Assembly (NCBI GenBank): GCA_025210965.1
Contig: JAOAQY010000192.1
Coordinates: 1 to 53,317 of the forward strand
DNA length: 53,317 nt
Reading direction: 5' to 3'
Source of the DNA: Tissierellales bacterium
GTDB taxonomy: Bacteria > Bacillota > Clostridia > Tissierellales > JAOAQY01
In this document: in pieces, positions 44,071-53,317 of the stretch
Layout of the letters: the number at the start of each line of letters is the position of its first letter
Position numbering within the stretch: the stretch's first letter is position 1
Translations under genes and position numbers: made by a program
Notes under the pieces: generated by a model
Told to the model about the DNA's origin: nothing
The model's input: the letters and a program-made list of their open reading frames with translations, nothing else
Database searches by the model: none

Positions 44071-45000
44071 TTAATCGTCACTTTTTTGCATGGTTTTCAT
44101 CATCAATTTTTCGTTTAAAACCTTAGCTGCATTGTATCCCATTCTCTTCTGTCTGTAGTTTTTAGCTGCAACTTCAATGATCATAGCTAAATCTCTACCC
44201 GGTCTAACAGGAATAGTGAGCCTAGTTACTTTTACTCCCAGCACTTCCATATATTCCTCATCTAATCCCAATCGATCATACGCCTTTCTAGAATCCCACT
44301 CTTCGAGTTCTACTATGAGTTCTATTTCTTTTGTATTGCTTATAGCACCCATACCATATAATCTTTTGATATCTATTATTCCAATTCCTCTAAGTTCCAT
44401 ATAGTGCCTGATAATTTCTGGAGCAGTTCCGCGGAGCACATTGTTGTCAACTCTTCTAATTTCTACTGCATCATCAGCAACTAATCTATGCCCCCTTTCT
44501 ATCAAATCTAATGCAGTCTCACTTTTTCCCACACCACTTTTACCCATTATTAGAGTTCCTATACCAAAAATATCTACAAGTACACCATGTAATGTAGTAC
44601 TTGGCGCTAGGCATTCATTTAGATAATCCGATAATTTACTCAAAAACTTCGTAGTTGCCCTACTAGTTCTAAGTATTGTTCTTCCATTTTCTCTCGCATG
44701 TTTTATAGCTATATCCGAGACTTCCAAATCTCTAGTTACTATCAAAACAGGAATAGGGTATTTAAAAAACTTTGCAAGTCTTCGTTCTTTTTCTTCATTT
44801 GGTAGAGTTCTCAAATAGTGCCACTCCGCGTTTCCTATAATCTGTATTCTAGCTGGCACGAAAAAATCGTAATATCCTCCTAGTTGTAACCCTGGTCTAT
44901 TTATGTCTGTCAATGTTATCTTTGATGTCTGATTCTCTGGTTGGTATACTACCTCTAATTTAAGATCTTTTACCAATTGCTTAATCGTCAATGATTTCAT
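44071..45000 (-). CDS. hprK: HPr kinase/phosphorylase
   Basis: A 309-residue bifunctional enzyme that phosphorylates or dephosphorylates Ser46 of HPr for carbon catabolite control. The Walker A is GKSGVGKSETALDL (about 154-167) and the following RGHRLVADDAVEIRR carries the catalytic Asp. The signature LNPGRDLA-type region reads IPVRPGRDLAMIIEVAAKN (about 262-280). The N-terminal domain (1-130) is of the MurF-like type. It starts seven bases after the uvrC stop, so both are read together. No terminator is seen before the nifJ promoter, although nifJ has its own. Confidence 0.97.
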   Translation of the reverse strand: MKSLTIKQLVKDLKLEVVYQPENQTSKITLTDINRPGLQLGGYYDFFVPARIQIIGNAEWHYLRTLPNEEKERRLAKFFKYPIPVLIVTRDLEVSDIAIKHARENGRTILRTSRATTKFLSKLSDYLNECLAPSTTLHGVLVDIFGIGTLIMGKSGVGKSETALDLIERGHRLVADDAVEIRRVDNNVLRGTAPEIIRHYMELRGIGIIDIKRLYGMGAISNTKEIELIVELEEWDSRKAYDRLGLDEEYMEVLGVKVTRLTIPVRPGRDLAMIIEVAAKNYRQKRMGYNAAKVLNEKLMMKTMQKSDD

Positions 45001-45007
45001 AATGCAC

Positions 45008-46846
45008 CTACTTTCTAAAATATCTATAAACAGCTTCTGCTGATTTTTTGTTCATTCCATCCACTTCACTAAGTGATTCTATTGATTGTTTTTTCATGTT
45101 GCTAAGTGTCTTAAACTCTTTAAATAGAGCTTTCTTTCTCTTTGGTCCTATTCCTTCTATATTATCAAGCTCAGATTTGACCATATTTTTATCTCTCAAA
45201 CTCCTGTGGTAGCTTATTGCAAATCTATGCACTTCATCTTGTATTCTAGTTATGAGTTTGAATGCCTCACTGTGCTTATCTATCGTTATTTCTTCATTTT
45301 TGTAGATGATTCCTCTAGTTCTATGTTTATTATCCTTTACAAGCCCACAGATTTTTATATCGAGACCAAGCTGTGATATGATTCCTTCTGCAATATTAAT
45401 CTGCCCTTTACCACCATCCATCATTATCAAATCTGGTAGTGCTGAGAATTTATCGTTTTTTTCTATATAGTTTCTAAATCTTCTGTACAATACCTCTTGC
45501 ATACTCCCATAATCATCAGAGCCTTCTACTGTTCGAATCTTAAATCTTCTATAATCACTTTGCTTTTTCGTGCCATTTTCAAATACCACTAGCGCTCCTA
45601 CTGAATTTGTGCCTTGTGTATTTGATATATCATAGGCTTCTATCCTTTTTAGATCTACTTCATCAATTTTTAAAATATCAGCTAAGGATTTTATTCCATT
45701 TTTAGCTAATGCAGCTTGTTTTTTATGTCTATCTAAATGTTTATTTAGAGTTTCAAGTGCATTTAAGTGCACTAGTTTTATCAGATTATTTTTTATACCC
45801 TTTTGAGGCACTTTCAATTTTACTTTTCTTTCTTTTTTCGTTCTAAGCCACTCTTCTATTGTGTCTTGATCGTCCATAGGCTCTTCTGAATAAATCTCCA
45901 ATGGAATGTAAGCTTCTCCTGCATAAAATTGTTTTATAAATGCAGACATTATAGAACTTCTATCCTCACTTTCTACCTCAGTGAACATAAAGTGTTCTCT
46001 CCCTACTATCTTTCCTTGTCTCACAAAAAATATCTGAACACATGCATCAGTTTGACCCTTTGCTAGACCTATGACATCTTGGTCTTTCCCTGCAAGCTGA
46101 GTTGCTTTCTGTTCTTCTTTTAGTGTTTCTATCGCCTTTATCTGATCTCTATATTCGGCAGCTTTTTCAAAATCTAATTTCATTGATGCTTCTTTCATGG
46201 ACTGCATAAGCTTTTTGATGATTCCATCTTCTTTCCCTTCCAAGAACATTCTGATATCGTCAACTATTTTTCTGTAATCTTCGACATCTATATTCCCCTG
46301 ACAAGGGCCTAGGCATCTTCCGATATGGTAGTTTAGACACGGTCTCTCCAAAACTTTTTCTCCATTTAATCTAAGTTTACAAGTTCTTAGAGGATATGTC
46401 TTTCTAATCATTTCCAAAATATCGTTTACTGCCTTACCACTAGGATATGGTCCATAGTACTTTGCACCATCTTTTTTTATCTCTCGAGTTTTAAACACCC
46501 TCGGATATTTTTCTTTTACAGATATCTTTATATAGGGGTATTGCTTATCGTCTTTTAGCAATATATTATAAGTCGGTTGATGCTTTTTTATTAGATTTGC
46601 TTCTAATATCAAGGCTTCTACTTCATTGTCTGTTATAATATATTCGAATTCATCTATTCGTTCAGCCAGTGCTTTTACTTTTGAATTGCTTTTTTGATTA
46701 GATGCTTGAAAATATTGCCTAACTCTATTTTTTAATGAAATGGCTTTCCCAACATAAATAACCTGCCCATGATTATCTTTCATGATATACACGCCAGGTT
46801 TTTGAGGAAGTTTCTTCAATTCTTCACTTATATCAAATTGTCCCAT
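45008..46846 (-). CDS. uvrC: UvrABC excinuclease subunit C
   Basis: A 612-residue repair nuclease that makes both incisions around a lesion. The N-terminal GIY-YIG domain (PGVYIMKDNHGQVIYVGKAI, 17-36) makes the 3' cut. A UVR motif that binds UvrB lies around 205-240 (KLMQSMKEASMKLDFEKAAE). The RNase H-like domain with DISNTQGTNSVGALVVF (about 405-421) makes the 5' cut. Two helix-hairpin-helix motifs near 555-610 (IEGIGPKRKKALFKEF) bind DNA. Length is normal. It is followed by hprK after seven bases. Confidence 0.97.
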   Translation of the reverse strand: MGQFDISEELKKLPQKPGVYIMKDNHGQVIYVGKAISLKNRVRQYFQASNQKSNSKVKALAERIDEFEYIITDNEVEALILEANLIKKHQPTYNILLKDDKQYPYIKISVKEKYPRVFKTREIKKDGAKYYGPYPSGKAVNDILEMIRKTYPLRTCKLRLNGEKVLERPCLNYHIGRCLGPCQGNIDVEDYRKIVDDIRMFLEGKEDGIIKKLMQSMKEASMKLDFEKAAEYRDQIKAIETLKEEQKATQLAGKDQDVIGLAKGQTDACVQIFFVRQGKIVGREHFMFTEVESEDRSSIMSAFIKQFYAGEAYIPLEIYSEEPMDDQDTIEEWLRTKKERKVKLKVPQKGIKNNLIKLVHLNALETLNKHLDRHKKQAALAKNGIKSLADILKIDEVDLKRIEAYDISNTQGTNSVGALVVFENGTKKQSDYRRFKIRTVEGSDDYGSMQEVLYRRFRNYIEKNDKFSALPDLIMMDGGKGQINIAEGIISQLGLDIKICGLVKDNKHRTRGIIYKNEEITIDKHSEAFKLITRIQDEVHRFAISYHRSLRDKNMVKSELDNIEGIGPKRKKALFKEFKTLSNMKKQSIESLSEVDGMNKKSAEAVYRYFRK

Positions 46847-46934
46847 CTAACTCACTCCAATTTCAAAGATTTCCGTCCTGATAAACTGGATAATCTACTA
46901 AATTTCGACTATAATTAATAAAGGAGTGCTCAAT

Positions 46935-46976
46935 ATGGCTAAAACTCCAACACTTTTTATTATATATTACTCATAG
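46935..46976 (+). CDS. Possible 13-codon leader ORF
   Basis: ATG 46935 is preceded by AAGGAG with eight bases between, and a TATAAT (46910-46915) lies just upstream. The reading frame is MAKTPTLFIIYYS and stops 40 bases before the membrane protein gene. Such a short peptide could be a leader that controls downstream expression, with the palindrome CATAGTACTATG at its end. No direct evidence beyond these signals. Confidence 0.25.
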   Translation: MAKTPTLFIIYYS

Positions 46977-47016
46977 TACTATGTCGAATAGTATGTATTA
47001 ATTTCAGGAGGTTTTT

Positions 47017-47691
47017 ATGAAAAGTTCTAAAAAAATTATTTTATTTTCATCTGCTTTTTTTATAAGTTTAACGTTTTTGATGCTTATATCAAATATTTTT
47101 AGGTTTATAAATCCAGTACTAAATCCAATAACTGTTTGGGCTATATATAGTTTTACTTTCTTTTTCTTTATATGGTGCTACTCATTTTTGAGACACAACA
47201 CTTTAAAAAGGTCATTAGCTGGTAAAACGGTCTACGCAACTGCTAATCTAAGTACTTTTACATTTCGAGAAAAATCTTGGCTATATTTATTTCCGATTTT
47301 GATATATTTTTTGCCATCAATGATGAACCGCTCTATCAAATACATTAGTCTTTCTATGATTGTTATGTTTGTTTTCACTATGGTGATTTTAGAGCTTTTT
47401 ATTCGTCTTTCTCAAAATTCAATGAAAATTTATTTCACAAACGAGGGTATATTGATAAATGGCATAGATTTGAGATTGCCAGTCCCTAGAATATACGGCT
47501 CTGTTTTTCACAATGATTCAGGATTCCATGAGTATAGTGAATTTAAGGAATATTTTCCGCTTCCAAACCAAGTGGATATATACAGACCTTATGATTTAGG
47601 TGCTATCCATGTGTTAACTAGTGGTGACAGCGCAAAACAAATACAAGGTATTTTGTCAAAAAATAAATTAAAGATAAAAAAATTTAAGTAA
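47017..47691 (+). CDS. Membrane protein of unknown function
   Basis: A 224-residue protein with four hydrophobic segments at about 7-30, 37-58, 88-106 and 110-131, then a hydrophilic C-terminal domain of about 90 residues (KIYFTNEGILINGIDLRLP), which looks PH-like or bPH2-like with short strands. No family is recognised with confidence. The ribosome binding site is AGGAGG. It is followed after 26 bases by the phosphodiesterase gene and is likely co-transcribed with it, so a role in envelope lipids is possible. Confidence 0.7.
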   Translation: MKSSKKIILFSSAFFISLTFLMLISNIFRFINPVLNPITVWAIYSFTFFFFIWCYSFLRHNTLKRSLAGKTVYATANLSTFTFREKSWLYLFPILIYFLPSMMNRSIKYISLSMIVMFVFTMVILELFIRLSQNSMKIYFTNEGILINGIDLRLPVPRIYGSVFHNDSGFHEYSEFKEYFPLPNQVDIYRPYDLGAIHVLTSGDSAKQIQGILSKNKLKIKKFK

Positions 47692-47717
47692 ATTTATATT
47701 TTAAGGAGATGTTTAGC

Positions 47718-48458
47718 ATGTGTCCAACAAAGATAATGGCTCATAGAGGAGCTTCAGGCTATGCACCTGAAAATACATTAGAGGCTTTCAAACTAGCATA
47801 TGAGCAGCAAGCTGACTGTATCGAATTAGATGTTCATGTTTGTAAATCAGGAGAATTAGTAGTCTGCCACGATGATACTGTAGATAGAACTACTGATGGT
47901 TCTGGTTTCATAAAAGATCTTACTCTAGACGAATTAAAGTCTCTAGACGCTAGTGCTAAATTTAATTCTGGATACAAAAATTGTAAAATTCCGACATTAG
48001 AAGAAGTGTTTGAGTGGATATCTCCTCTCAATCTCGAATTAAATATTGAACTTAAAAATGCTCCCATATTGTATGAAAATCTAGAGGAAAAATTAGTATC
48101 TATGATTCATAATTACAATTTGGAACAAAGGGTCATTCTTTCTTCATTCAATCACTATGGTTTAGCTAAGTGTAAATCATTAGATCCAAATATAAAAACT
48201 GGGCTTTTGTACATGGCTGGTCTATACGAGCCTTGGAACTATTGTACAGCTGCACATGCAAATGCAATTCACCCTATGTTTTTAGGAGTATTGCCTGAAA
48301 TGATTACTGAATGCAAATCAAAAGGCATAGCAATAAATGCGTGGACTGTAAACGACGAACCTTCAATGCAAAAATTGATTTCACTAAATGTAGATGGTTT
48401 GATAACAAATTACCCTGACAAAGCTCGTAAGATACTCACGGAAATATCAGGCAATTAA
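47718..48458 (+). CDS. Glycerophosphodiester phosphodiesterase
   Basis: About 246 residues. The ATG at 47718 has AAGGAG nine bases upstream; the ATG at 47709 touches that site and is less likely. The GDPD signature is clear: MAHRGASGYAPENT with His-Arg and Glu-Asn, ADCIELDVHVCKSGELVVCHD with the metal-binding Glu and Asp and the second His, then ELNIELK and AWTVND. The enzyme splits glycerophosphodiesters to glycerol 3-phosphate and an alcohol. No signal peptide, so it is cytoplasmic. A bidirectional terminator separates it from uvrA. Confidence 0.94.
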   Translation: MCPTKIMAHRGASGYAPENTLEAFKLAYEQQADCIELDVHVCKSGELVVCHDDTVDRTTDGSGFIKDLTLDELKSLDASAKFNSGYKNCKIPTLEEVFEWISPLNLELNIELKNAPILYENLEEKLVSMIHNYNLEQRVILSSFNHYGLAKCKSLDPNIKTGLLYMAGLYEPWNYCTAAHANAIHPMFLGVLPEMITECKSKGIAINAWTVNDEPSMQKLISLNVDGLITNYPDKARKILTEISGN

Positions 48459-48496
48459 AGTTTATTCTGTTTTTCTAGGTTGTTAATCTAAAAGCA

Positions 48497-48545
48497 ATGC
48501 CTTAGTCCAATACTTCATTGTGAATGAAATGTTGAACTAAGGCAT
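48497..48545. terminator. Bidirectional terminator between GDPD and uvrA
   Basis: ATGCCTTAGTCCAA (48497-48510) pairs with TTGAACTAAGGCAT (48532-48545) with one mismatch, and the loop holds TTCATT/AATGAA. T-rich sequence follows on both strands. Confidence 0.85.
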
Positions 48546-48561
48546 ATTTTTATATTTAAAT

Positions 48562-51384
48562 CTATACTCCCATTTTTTTCAGGTACTGCCCTGTATATGA
48601 TTTTTTGTTCTTTGCTATCTCTTCTGGAGTTCCCTCGGCGATTATCATTCCGCCGCCACTTCCGCCTTCTGGTCCTAAATCTATTATGTGATCAGCTCTT
48701 TTTATTACATCTAAGTTGTGTTCTATAACTATTACTGTGTTTCCACCTTCAACCAATCGCTCTAATATTTTTATGAGTTTTGACACATCTTCCATATGAA
48801 GACCTGTAGTTGGTTCATCTAGTATATATACAGTCTTTCCTGTACTTCTCTTGCTAAGTTCCGTAGCGAGTTTTATTCTCTGAGCTTCTCCACCAGATAA
48901 TTGAGTAGATGGCTGTCCTAATTTGATATATCCAAGTCCTACATCAAACAATGTCTGTAGTTTTCTTTTGATTTTCGGTATCTTATCAAAAAATTCTAAT
49001 GCTTCTTCTACATTCATCTCCAATACATCCGCTATGCTCTTACCTTTGTATTTTACTTGAAGCGTTTCTCTATTGTATCTATGACCTTTACATACTTCGC
49101 AAGGAACATATACATCTGGCAAAAAGTGCATCTCTATCTTGATGATTCCATCGCCTCTACACGATTCGCATCTACCACCCTTTACATTAAAACTAAATCT
49201 ACCTTTTTTGTAACCTCTAGCCTTGGCTTCTGGTGTCATGGCGAACAAATCTCTTATGTGATCAAATACGCCTGTATACGTGGCTGGATTGGATCGAGGA
49301 GTTCTTCCAATCGGAGACTGGTCTATATCTATTACTTTATCTATATGTTCTATGCCTATTATCTCTTCGTGCTTTCCAGGTTTAACCTTAGTAGCTCTCA
49401 TCTTTTTTATCATGCCCTTGTAAAGAACTTCATTCACCAAACTGCTCTTTCCAGAACCTGATACACCAGTAACACATGTCCAAAGTCCAAGTGGAAATTT
49501 GACATTTATGTTCTGTAAATTATTTTCACTTGCTTTTTTTATCTCTATATTTTTTTCGCCAAAAGCTTTTCTCTCTTTTGGTATTTCTATATATTTTTCT
49601 CCAGATAAATATTTTCCTGTTATAGACGCTTTGTTTTGTTTTATTTCATCAAGTGTCCCCTGTGCGACTACTTCTCCGCCGTGAATTCCAGCTCCTGGTC
49701 CAATATCTACGATATGATCCGCCTGTCTTATAGTATCTTCATCGTGTTCTACAACGATTAATGTATTACCTAGATCCGTCAAATGTCTAAGGGTTTTTAG
49801 CAATCTGTCATTATCTCTTTGATGAAGTCCTATACTCGGCTCATCAAGTACATACAATACCCCAACTAATGCTGAACCTATTTGTGTTGCTAGTCTGATT
49901 CTCTGTGATTCTCCACCTGAAAGTGTTCCAGATGCTCTATCTAGAGTGAGGTATGTAAGTCCTACATCTCTCAAAAATCCCAATCTTGAATAAATTTCTT
50001 TTAATATTTGCTCTGCTATAAAACTTTCGCGCTCTGTCAAATTCAAGTTGTCAAAGAAGTTAAGACTCTCAGATATGGATTTTTCAGTGAGCTCGATTAT
50101 ATTTATATCATCTATAAACACACTTAGACTCTCTTTTCTAAGTCTCTTGCCCTTACAAGATTCGCAAGGTATATCGCTCATGTATTCTTCTATTTTACCT
50201 CTCATATAATCTGAATTCGTCTCTGAGTATCTTCTCTCTAAATTTTTTATAACACCTTCAAACGGTTCGTTGAATGTTCTAGTTCCGCTATAGTGGCTTT
50301 CGAATACGAATTCAAGTTCTCGATCTCCTGTCCCATACAATAATTCTTCTATAAATTTCTCTGGAGCTTCACTAAGTGGCTGATCTACTGCTACACCATG
50401 ATCAGCCGCCAATGTTTTAAACATTCTATAATAGTAAGTTTCTTTATTAGCTGTGCTAAATGGATCTACGGCACCTTCTTGCAATGACAAGTTCATATTA
50501 GGCAGTACTAGCTGAGGATCGATTCTCTTGTGAACTCCCAATCCATTACACACAGGGCACATTCCAAAAGGGCTATTAAATGAAAACATACGTGTAGAAA
50601 TTTCATCTATCGCTATTCCACAATCTATGCAGGCAAATTTTTGGCTCATAAGTAGCTCGCCTTTGCCTATTTCATCTATTATTACAAGTCCTTCACCTAG
50701 TTTCAATGCTGTCTCTAGTGAGTCGGTAAGTCTACCTTCTATATCTGGTTTTACTATGATTCTATCTATTACTACCTCTATATTATGTTTTTTGTTTTTC
50801 TCAAGTTCCGGAGCTTCTGCTAAATCATAAACTTCACCGTCTATTCTAACTCTCACATAACCTTCTTTTTTTATCTCTTCTAATAATTTTTTATGCTGCC
50901 CCTTTTTCCCTCGAACCACAGGAGATAGTATTTGTATTTTCGCCCTCTCCTCATAGCTCATAACTTGATCTACCATTTGATCTATTGATTGCGATTCTAT
51001 TGGTTTTCCACATTTTGGGCAATGAGGCTTTCCAATTCTTGCAAACAATAGTCTATAATAATCATATATTTCAGTAACTGTACCAACTGTAGATCTAGGA
51101 TTCTTGCTAGTAGTTTTTTGATCTATTGATATAGCAGGTGAAAGACCTTCTATATACTCGACATTTGGTTTCTCCATCTGTCCCAAGAATTGTCTAGCAT
51201 ATGATGATAAACTCTCTACATATCTTCTCTGTCCCTCTGCATATATTGTGTCAAATGCAAGTGAAGATTTACCTGAACCACTAAGACCTGTGAATACTAT
51301 CAATTCATTTCTCGGCAGTGTTATGTCTACATTTTTCAAATTGTGCTCCCTAGCACCTTTAACTATGATCTGATTTTTTTCCAT
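48562..51384 (-). CDS. uvrA: UvrABC excinuclease subunit A
   Basis: About 940 residues from ATG 51384, whose ribosome binding site AGGTGA lies inside the uvrB end; the frame upstream to GTG 51396 overlaps uvrB. Two ABC ATPase halves are seen: the first Walker [15 protein letters not shown] (about 30-43) and second [15 protein letters not shown], each followed by an LSGGE signature ([10 protein letters not shown] and [10 protein letters not shown]). Zinc-binding motifs include [16 protein letters not shown] with CPVCNGLG, and CESCRGDG with CEVCKGH. UvrA finds DNA damage and loads UvrB. It is one base downstream of the uvrB stop. Confidence 0.98.
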   Translation of the reverse strand: MEKNQIIVKGAREHNLKNVDITLPRNELIVFTGLSGSGKSSLAFDTIYAEGQRRYVESLSSYARQFLGQMEKPNVEYIEGLSPAISIDQKTTSKNPRSTVGTVTEIYDYYRLLFARIGKPHCPKCGKPIESQSIDQMVDQVMSYEERAKIQILSPVVRGKKGQHKKLLEEIKKEGYVRVRIDGEVYDLAEAPELEKNKKHNIEVVIDRIIVKPDIEGRLTDSLETALKLGEGLVIIDEIGKGELLMSQKFACIDCGIAIDEISTRMFSFNSPFGMCPVCNGLGVHKRIDPQLVLPNMNLSLQEGAVDPFSTANKETYYYRMFKTLAADHGVAVDQPLSEAPEKFIEELLYGTGDRELEFVFESHYSGTRTFNEPFEGVIKNLERRYSETNSDYMRGKIEEYMSDIPCESCKGKRLRKESLSVFIDDINIIELTEKSISESLNFFDNLNLTERESFIAEQILKEIYSRLGFLRDVGLTYLTLDRASGTLSGGESQRIRLATQIGSALVGVLYVLDEPSIGLHQRDNDRLLKTLRHLTDLGNTLIVVEHDEDTIRQADHIVDIGPGAGIHGGEVVAQGTLDEIKQNKASITGKYLSGEKYIEIPKERKAFGEKNIEIKKASENNLQNINVKFPLGLWTCVTGVSGSGKSSLVNEVLYKGMIKKMRATKVKPGKHEEIIGIEHIDKVIDIDQSPIGRTPRSNPATYTGVFDHIRDLFAMTPEAKARGYKKGRFSFNVKGGRCESCRGDGIIKIEMHFLPDVYVPCEVCKGHRYNRETLQVKYKGKSIADVLEMNVEEALEFFDKIPKIKRKLQTLFDVGLGYIKLGQPSTQLSGGEAQRIKLATELSKRSTGKTVYILDEPTTGLHMEDVSKLIKILERLVEGGNTVIVIEHNLDVIKRADHIIDLGPEGGSGGGMIIAEGTPEEIAKNKKSYTGQYLKKMGV

Positions 51385-51385
51385 A

Positions 51386-53317
51386 CTACACTTCACCTTT
51401 CAGTTCTTTTATTCTATCTCTAAGTTCTGCCGCTCTTTCAAATTGCAATGATTCCGCAGCTAAGAACATTTCGCCCTCTAATTTCTTTATTAAATGTTTC
51501 TTTTCATCTTCTGTATATTTTTGAATCTTGTCGCTACCATATTTTTCTCCATCTTCAGCTATCTTAGATGCTTCTATCACATCTCTAACGGATTTCTTTA
51601 TAGTAGTAGGCGTTATTCCATGTAACTCGTTGAACTCTTCTTGTAATTTTCTACGTCTCATCGTCTCCATTATTGCTTTTTCCATGGATTTCGTTATTCT
51701 ATCTGCATACATTATTACTTTACCCTCTGAGTTTCTAGCTGCTCTACCTATTGTCTGAATCATCGACGTCTCCGATCGCAAGAAACCTTCTTTGTCTGCA
51801 TCGAGTATCGTTACCAATGAAACTTCTGGCAAGTCTAGTCCCTCTCTCAATAGGTTTATTCCTATAAGTACATCAAATTTACCAAGTCGCAAATCTCTTA
51901 TTATTTCCATTCTCTCAATAGTAGCTATATCCGAATGCATGTATCTTACTTTGATACCCATATCTTCAAGATATTGAGTCAAATCCTCTGACATCTTTTT
52001 CGTAAGTGTTGTCACCAATACTCTTTCGTTTTTGGCCGTTCGCTTATTGATTTCTTTTATCAAATCATCAATTTGCCCTTCTGTTTCTCTTACTTCTATT
52101 ATCGGATCTAGAAGTCCCGTTGGTCTGATAATTTGTTCTACAGTGTTTTCTGTAAGTCCTAGTTCATACGGTCCTGGAGTTGCACTTACATATACTATTT
52201 GATTTATAAGTTTTTCAAATTCTTGAAATTGTAGAGGTCTGTTGTCCATAGCCGATGGTAATCTAAATCCATAGTCTACTAATGTCTGCTTTCTAGATCT
52301 ATCGCCTGCATACATAGCTCTTATCTGTGGAATAGTAACGTGCGCTTCATCTATAATCATAAGATAATCATCTGGAAAGTAGTCCAGCAATGTATATGGT
52401 CTACTGCCTTCTGCTCTACCACTTATATGCCTTGAATAGTTCTCTATCCCACTGCAAAAACCCATCTCGCTTAACATCTCTATGTCATATCTCGTTCTCT
52501 GCTCTAACCTTTGTGCTTCTACTAATTTCTCTTCATCACGCAATTCTTTAAGTCTCTCGTCTAGTTCTTGTTCTATATTTTGTATAGCTCTCTTTATTTT
52601 GTCATCTGAAGTAGCAAAGTGAGATGCTGGATAAATAGAGATATGATTTCTTTCACTCAAAATCTCTCCTGTAATCGTATTAATTTCGGTTATTCTATCT
52701 ATTTCATCTCCAAAAAACTCTACTCTCACAGCATATTCTGATGAAGATGACGGGAATACCTCTAGAACATCCCCTCTGACTCTAAATGTTCCTCGAATGA
52801 AATTTATATCATTTCTAACGTACTGGATATCTATCAGTTTTCTAATTATATCATCTCTATCCTTTATCATGCCCGGTCTGAGTGATACTACCAAGTCTTC
52901 ATAATCTGAAGGATCTCCAAGTCCATATATGCAAGATACACTAGCTACTATTATTACATCTTTTCTCTCAAAAAGAGACATAGTCGCCGAGTGCCTTAAT
53001 TTATCTATCTCGTCATTTATAGATGCATCTTTTTCTATAAATGTATCTGAAGAAGGTACATATGCTTCTGGTTGATAGTAATCATAATAACTTACAAAAT
53101 ACTCAACTGAACTATCTGGAAAAAATTCTTTAAATTCCGATGTCAATTGGGCTGCCAATGTCTTATTGTGAGCTATTACTATGGTTGGTTTTTGAACTCT
53201 CTCTATTACATTTGCCATGGTAAATGTTTTACCTGATCCCGTTACGCCTAGTAATATCTGATGCTTTTTATCATCGTTTAAGCCATCAACTAGACTGTCT
53301 ATGGCTTGAGGCTGATC
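51386..53317 (-). CDS. uvrB: UvrABC excinuclease subunit B, partial (5' end beyond the window)
   Basis: The open frame continues to the right edge, so the start codon lies outside; 643 codons are present. The first residues visible are [10 protein letters not shown] with Walker [17 protein letters not shown] soon after, typical of the UvrB N-terminus, so only about 15-25 residues are missing. Further marks are the beta-hairpin region [12 protein letters not shown], the helicase motifs ending with TIGRAARN, and a C-terminal UVR motif ([19 protein letters not shown]) that contacts UvrC. UvrB verifies damage and hands it to UvrC. uvrA follows at once. Confidence 0.97.
   Translation of the reverse strand, partial: DQPQAIDSLVDGLNDDKKHQILLGVTGSGKTFTMANVIERVQKPTIVIAHNKTLAAQLTSEFKEFFPDSSVEYFVSYYDYYQPEAYVPSSDTFIEKDASINDEIDKLRHSATMSLFERKDVIIVASVSCIYGLGDPSDYEDLVVSLRPGMIKDRDDIIRKLIDIQYVRNDINFIRGTFRVRGDVLEVFPSSSSEYAVRVEFFGDEIDRITEINTITGEILSERNHISIYPASHFATSDDKIKRAIQNIEQELDERLKELRDEEKLVEAQRLEQRTRYDIEMLSEMGFCSGIENYSRHISGRAEGSRPYTLLDYFPDDYLMIIDEAHVTIPQIRAMYAGDRSRKQTLVDYGFRLPSAMDNRPLQFQEFEKLINQIVYVSATPGPYELGLTENTVEQIIRPTGLLDPIIEVRETEGQIDDLIKEINKRTAKNERVLVTTLTKKMSEDLTQYLEDMGIKVRYMHSDIATIERMEIIRDLRLGKFDVLIGINLLREGLDLPEVSLVTILDADKEGFLRSETSMIQTIGRAARNSEGKVIMYADRITKSMEKAIMETMRRRKLQEEFNELHGITPTTIKKSVRDVIEASKIAEDGEKYGSDKIQKYTEDEKKHLIKKLEGEMFLAAESLQFERAAELRDRIKELKGEV

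Overview
The window looks like a chromosomal segment of a low-GC anaerobic member of the Firmicutes, class Clostridia. The evidence is a one-subunit pyruvate:ferredoxin oxidoreductase (NifJ), HPr kinase, the murB-rapZ-yvcK-whiA block, the DnaE/PfkA/Pyk block, strong AGGAGG-type ribosome binding sites and AT-rich intergenic DNA. A Fusibacter- or Peptostreptococcales-like host would fit, but no rRNA or other decisive marker is present and the genus cannot be read from this DNA. There are no tRNA or rRNA genes, no CRISPR array and no intact insertion sequence.

Positions 1-19,700 are an accessory, defence-rich island, almost entirely on the minus strand and visibly AT-richer than the rest. In transcription order (right to left) it holds four modules. 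The first (17,035-19,248) is a regulated triad of XRE repressor, ImmA/IrrE-type peptidase and PIN nuclease with two matching operator-like palindromes. The second (14,977-16,363) is a small DUF5655-like protein translationally coupled to a proteasome-like Ntn-hydrolase candidate; a plus-strand DUF7662-like gene lies just beyond it. The third (7,923-14,717) is a complete Type I restriction-modification operon: XRE regulator, hsdM, hsdS, hsdR. The fourth (549-7,862) starts at a near-consensus promoter and encodes a GHKL (MORC/MutL/Hsp90-like) ATPase, four unrecognised or barely recognised proteins (one possibly a PD-(D/E)xK nuclease) and a SNF2 helicase with an N-terminal helix-hairpin-helix region. 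I judge the fourth module, a GHKL-ATPase/SNF2 locus, the best candidate here for an undescribed or poorly described anti-phage system. It recalls the MORC/MutL-linked systems and MZA (MutL-Z1-DUF-AIPR), but I see no Z1 or AIPR gene.

Positions 19,700-26,957 are a transition zone: a DMT-family transporter and an Old Yellow Enzyme oxidoreductase in one probable plus-strand operon, a convergent LysR regulator, the 23S rRNA uracil methyltransferase RlmD, a secreted protein with GerMN-like repeats, a second exported protein and a YbgC-type thioesterase.

Positions 26,958-53,317 are core genome. Going upstream on the minus strand there are a degenerate HD-GYP protein, pyruvate kinase, phosphofructokinase, DnaE, a canonical HD-GYP protein, WhiA, a NUDIX hydrolase, YvcK, RapZ, MurB, NifJ, HPr kinase and UvrC. 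A plus-strand pair (membrane protein and glycerophosphodiester phosphodiesterase) precedes the convergent uvrB-uvrA pair, with uvrB running off the right edge. The core links glycolysis (PfkA, Pyk, NifJ), its regulation (HprK, YvcK, RapZ), wall synthesis (MurB) and nucleotide excision repair (UvrABC).
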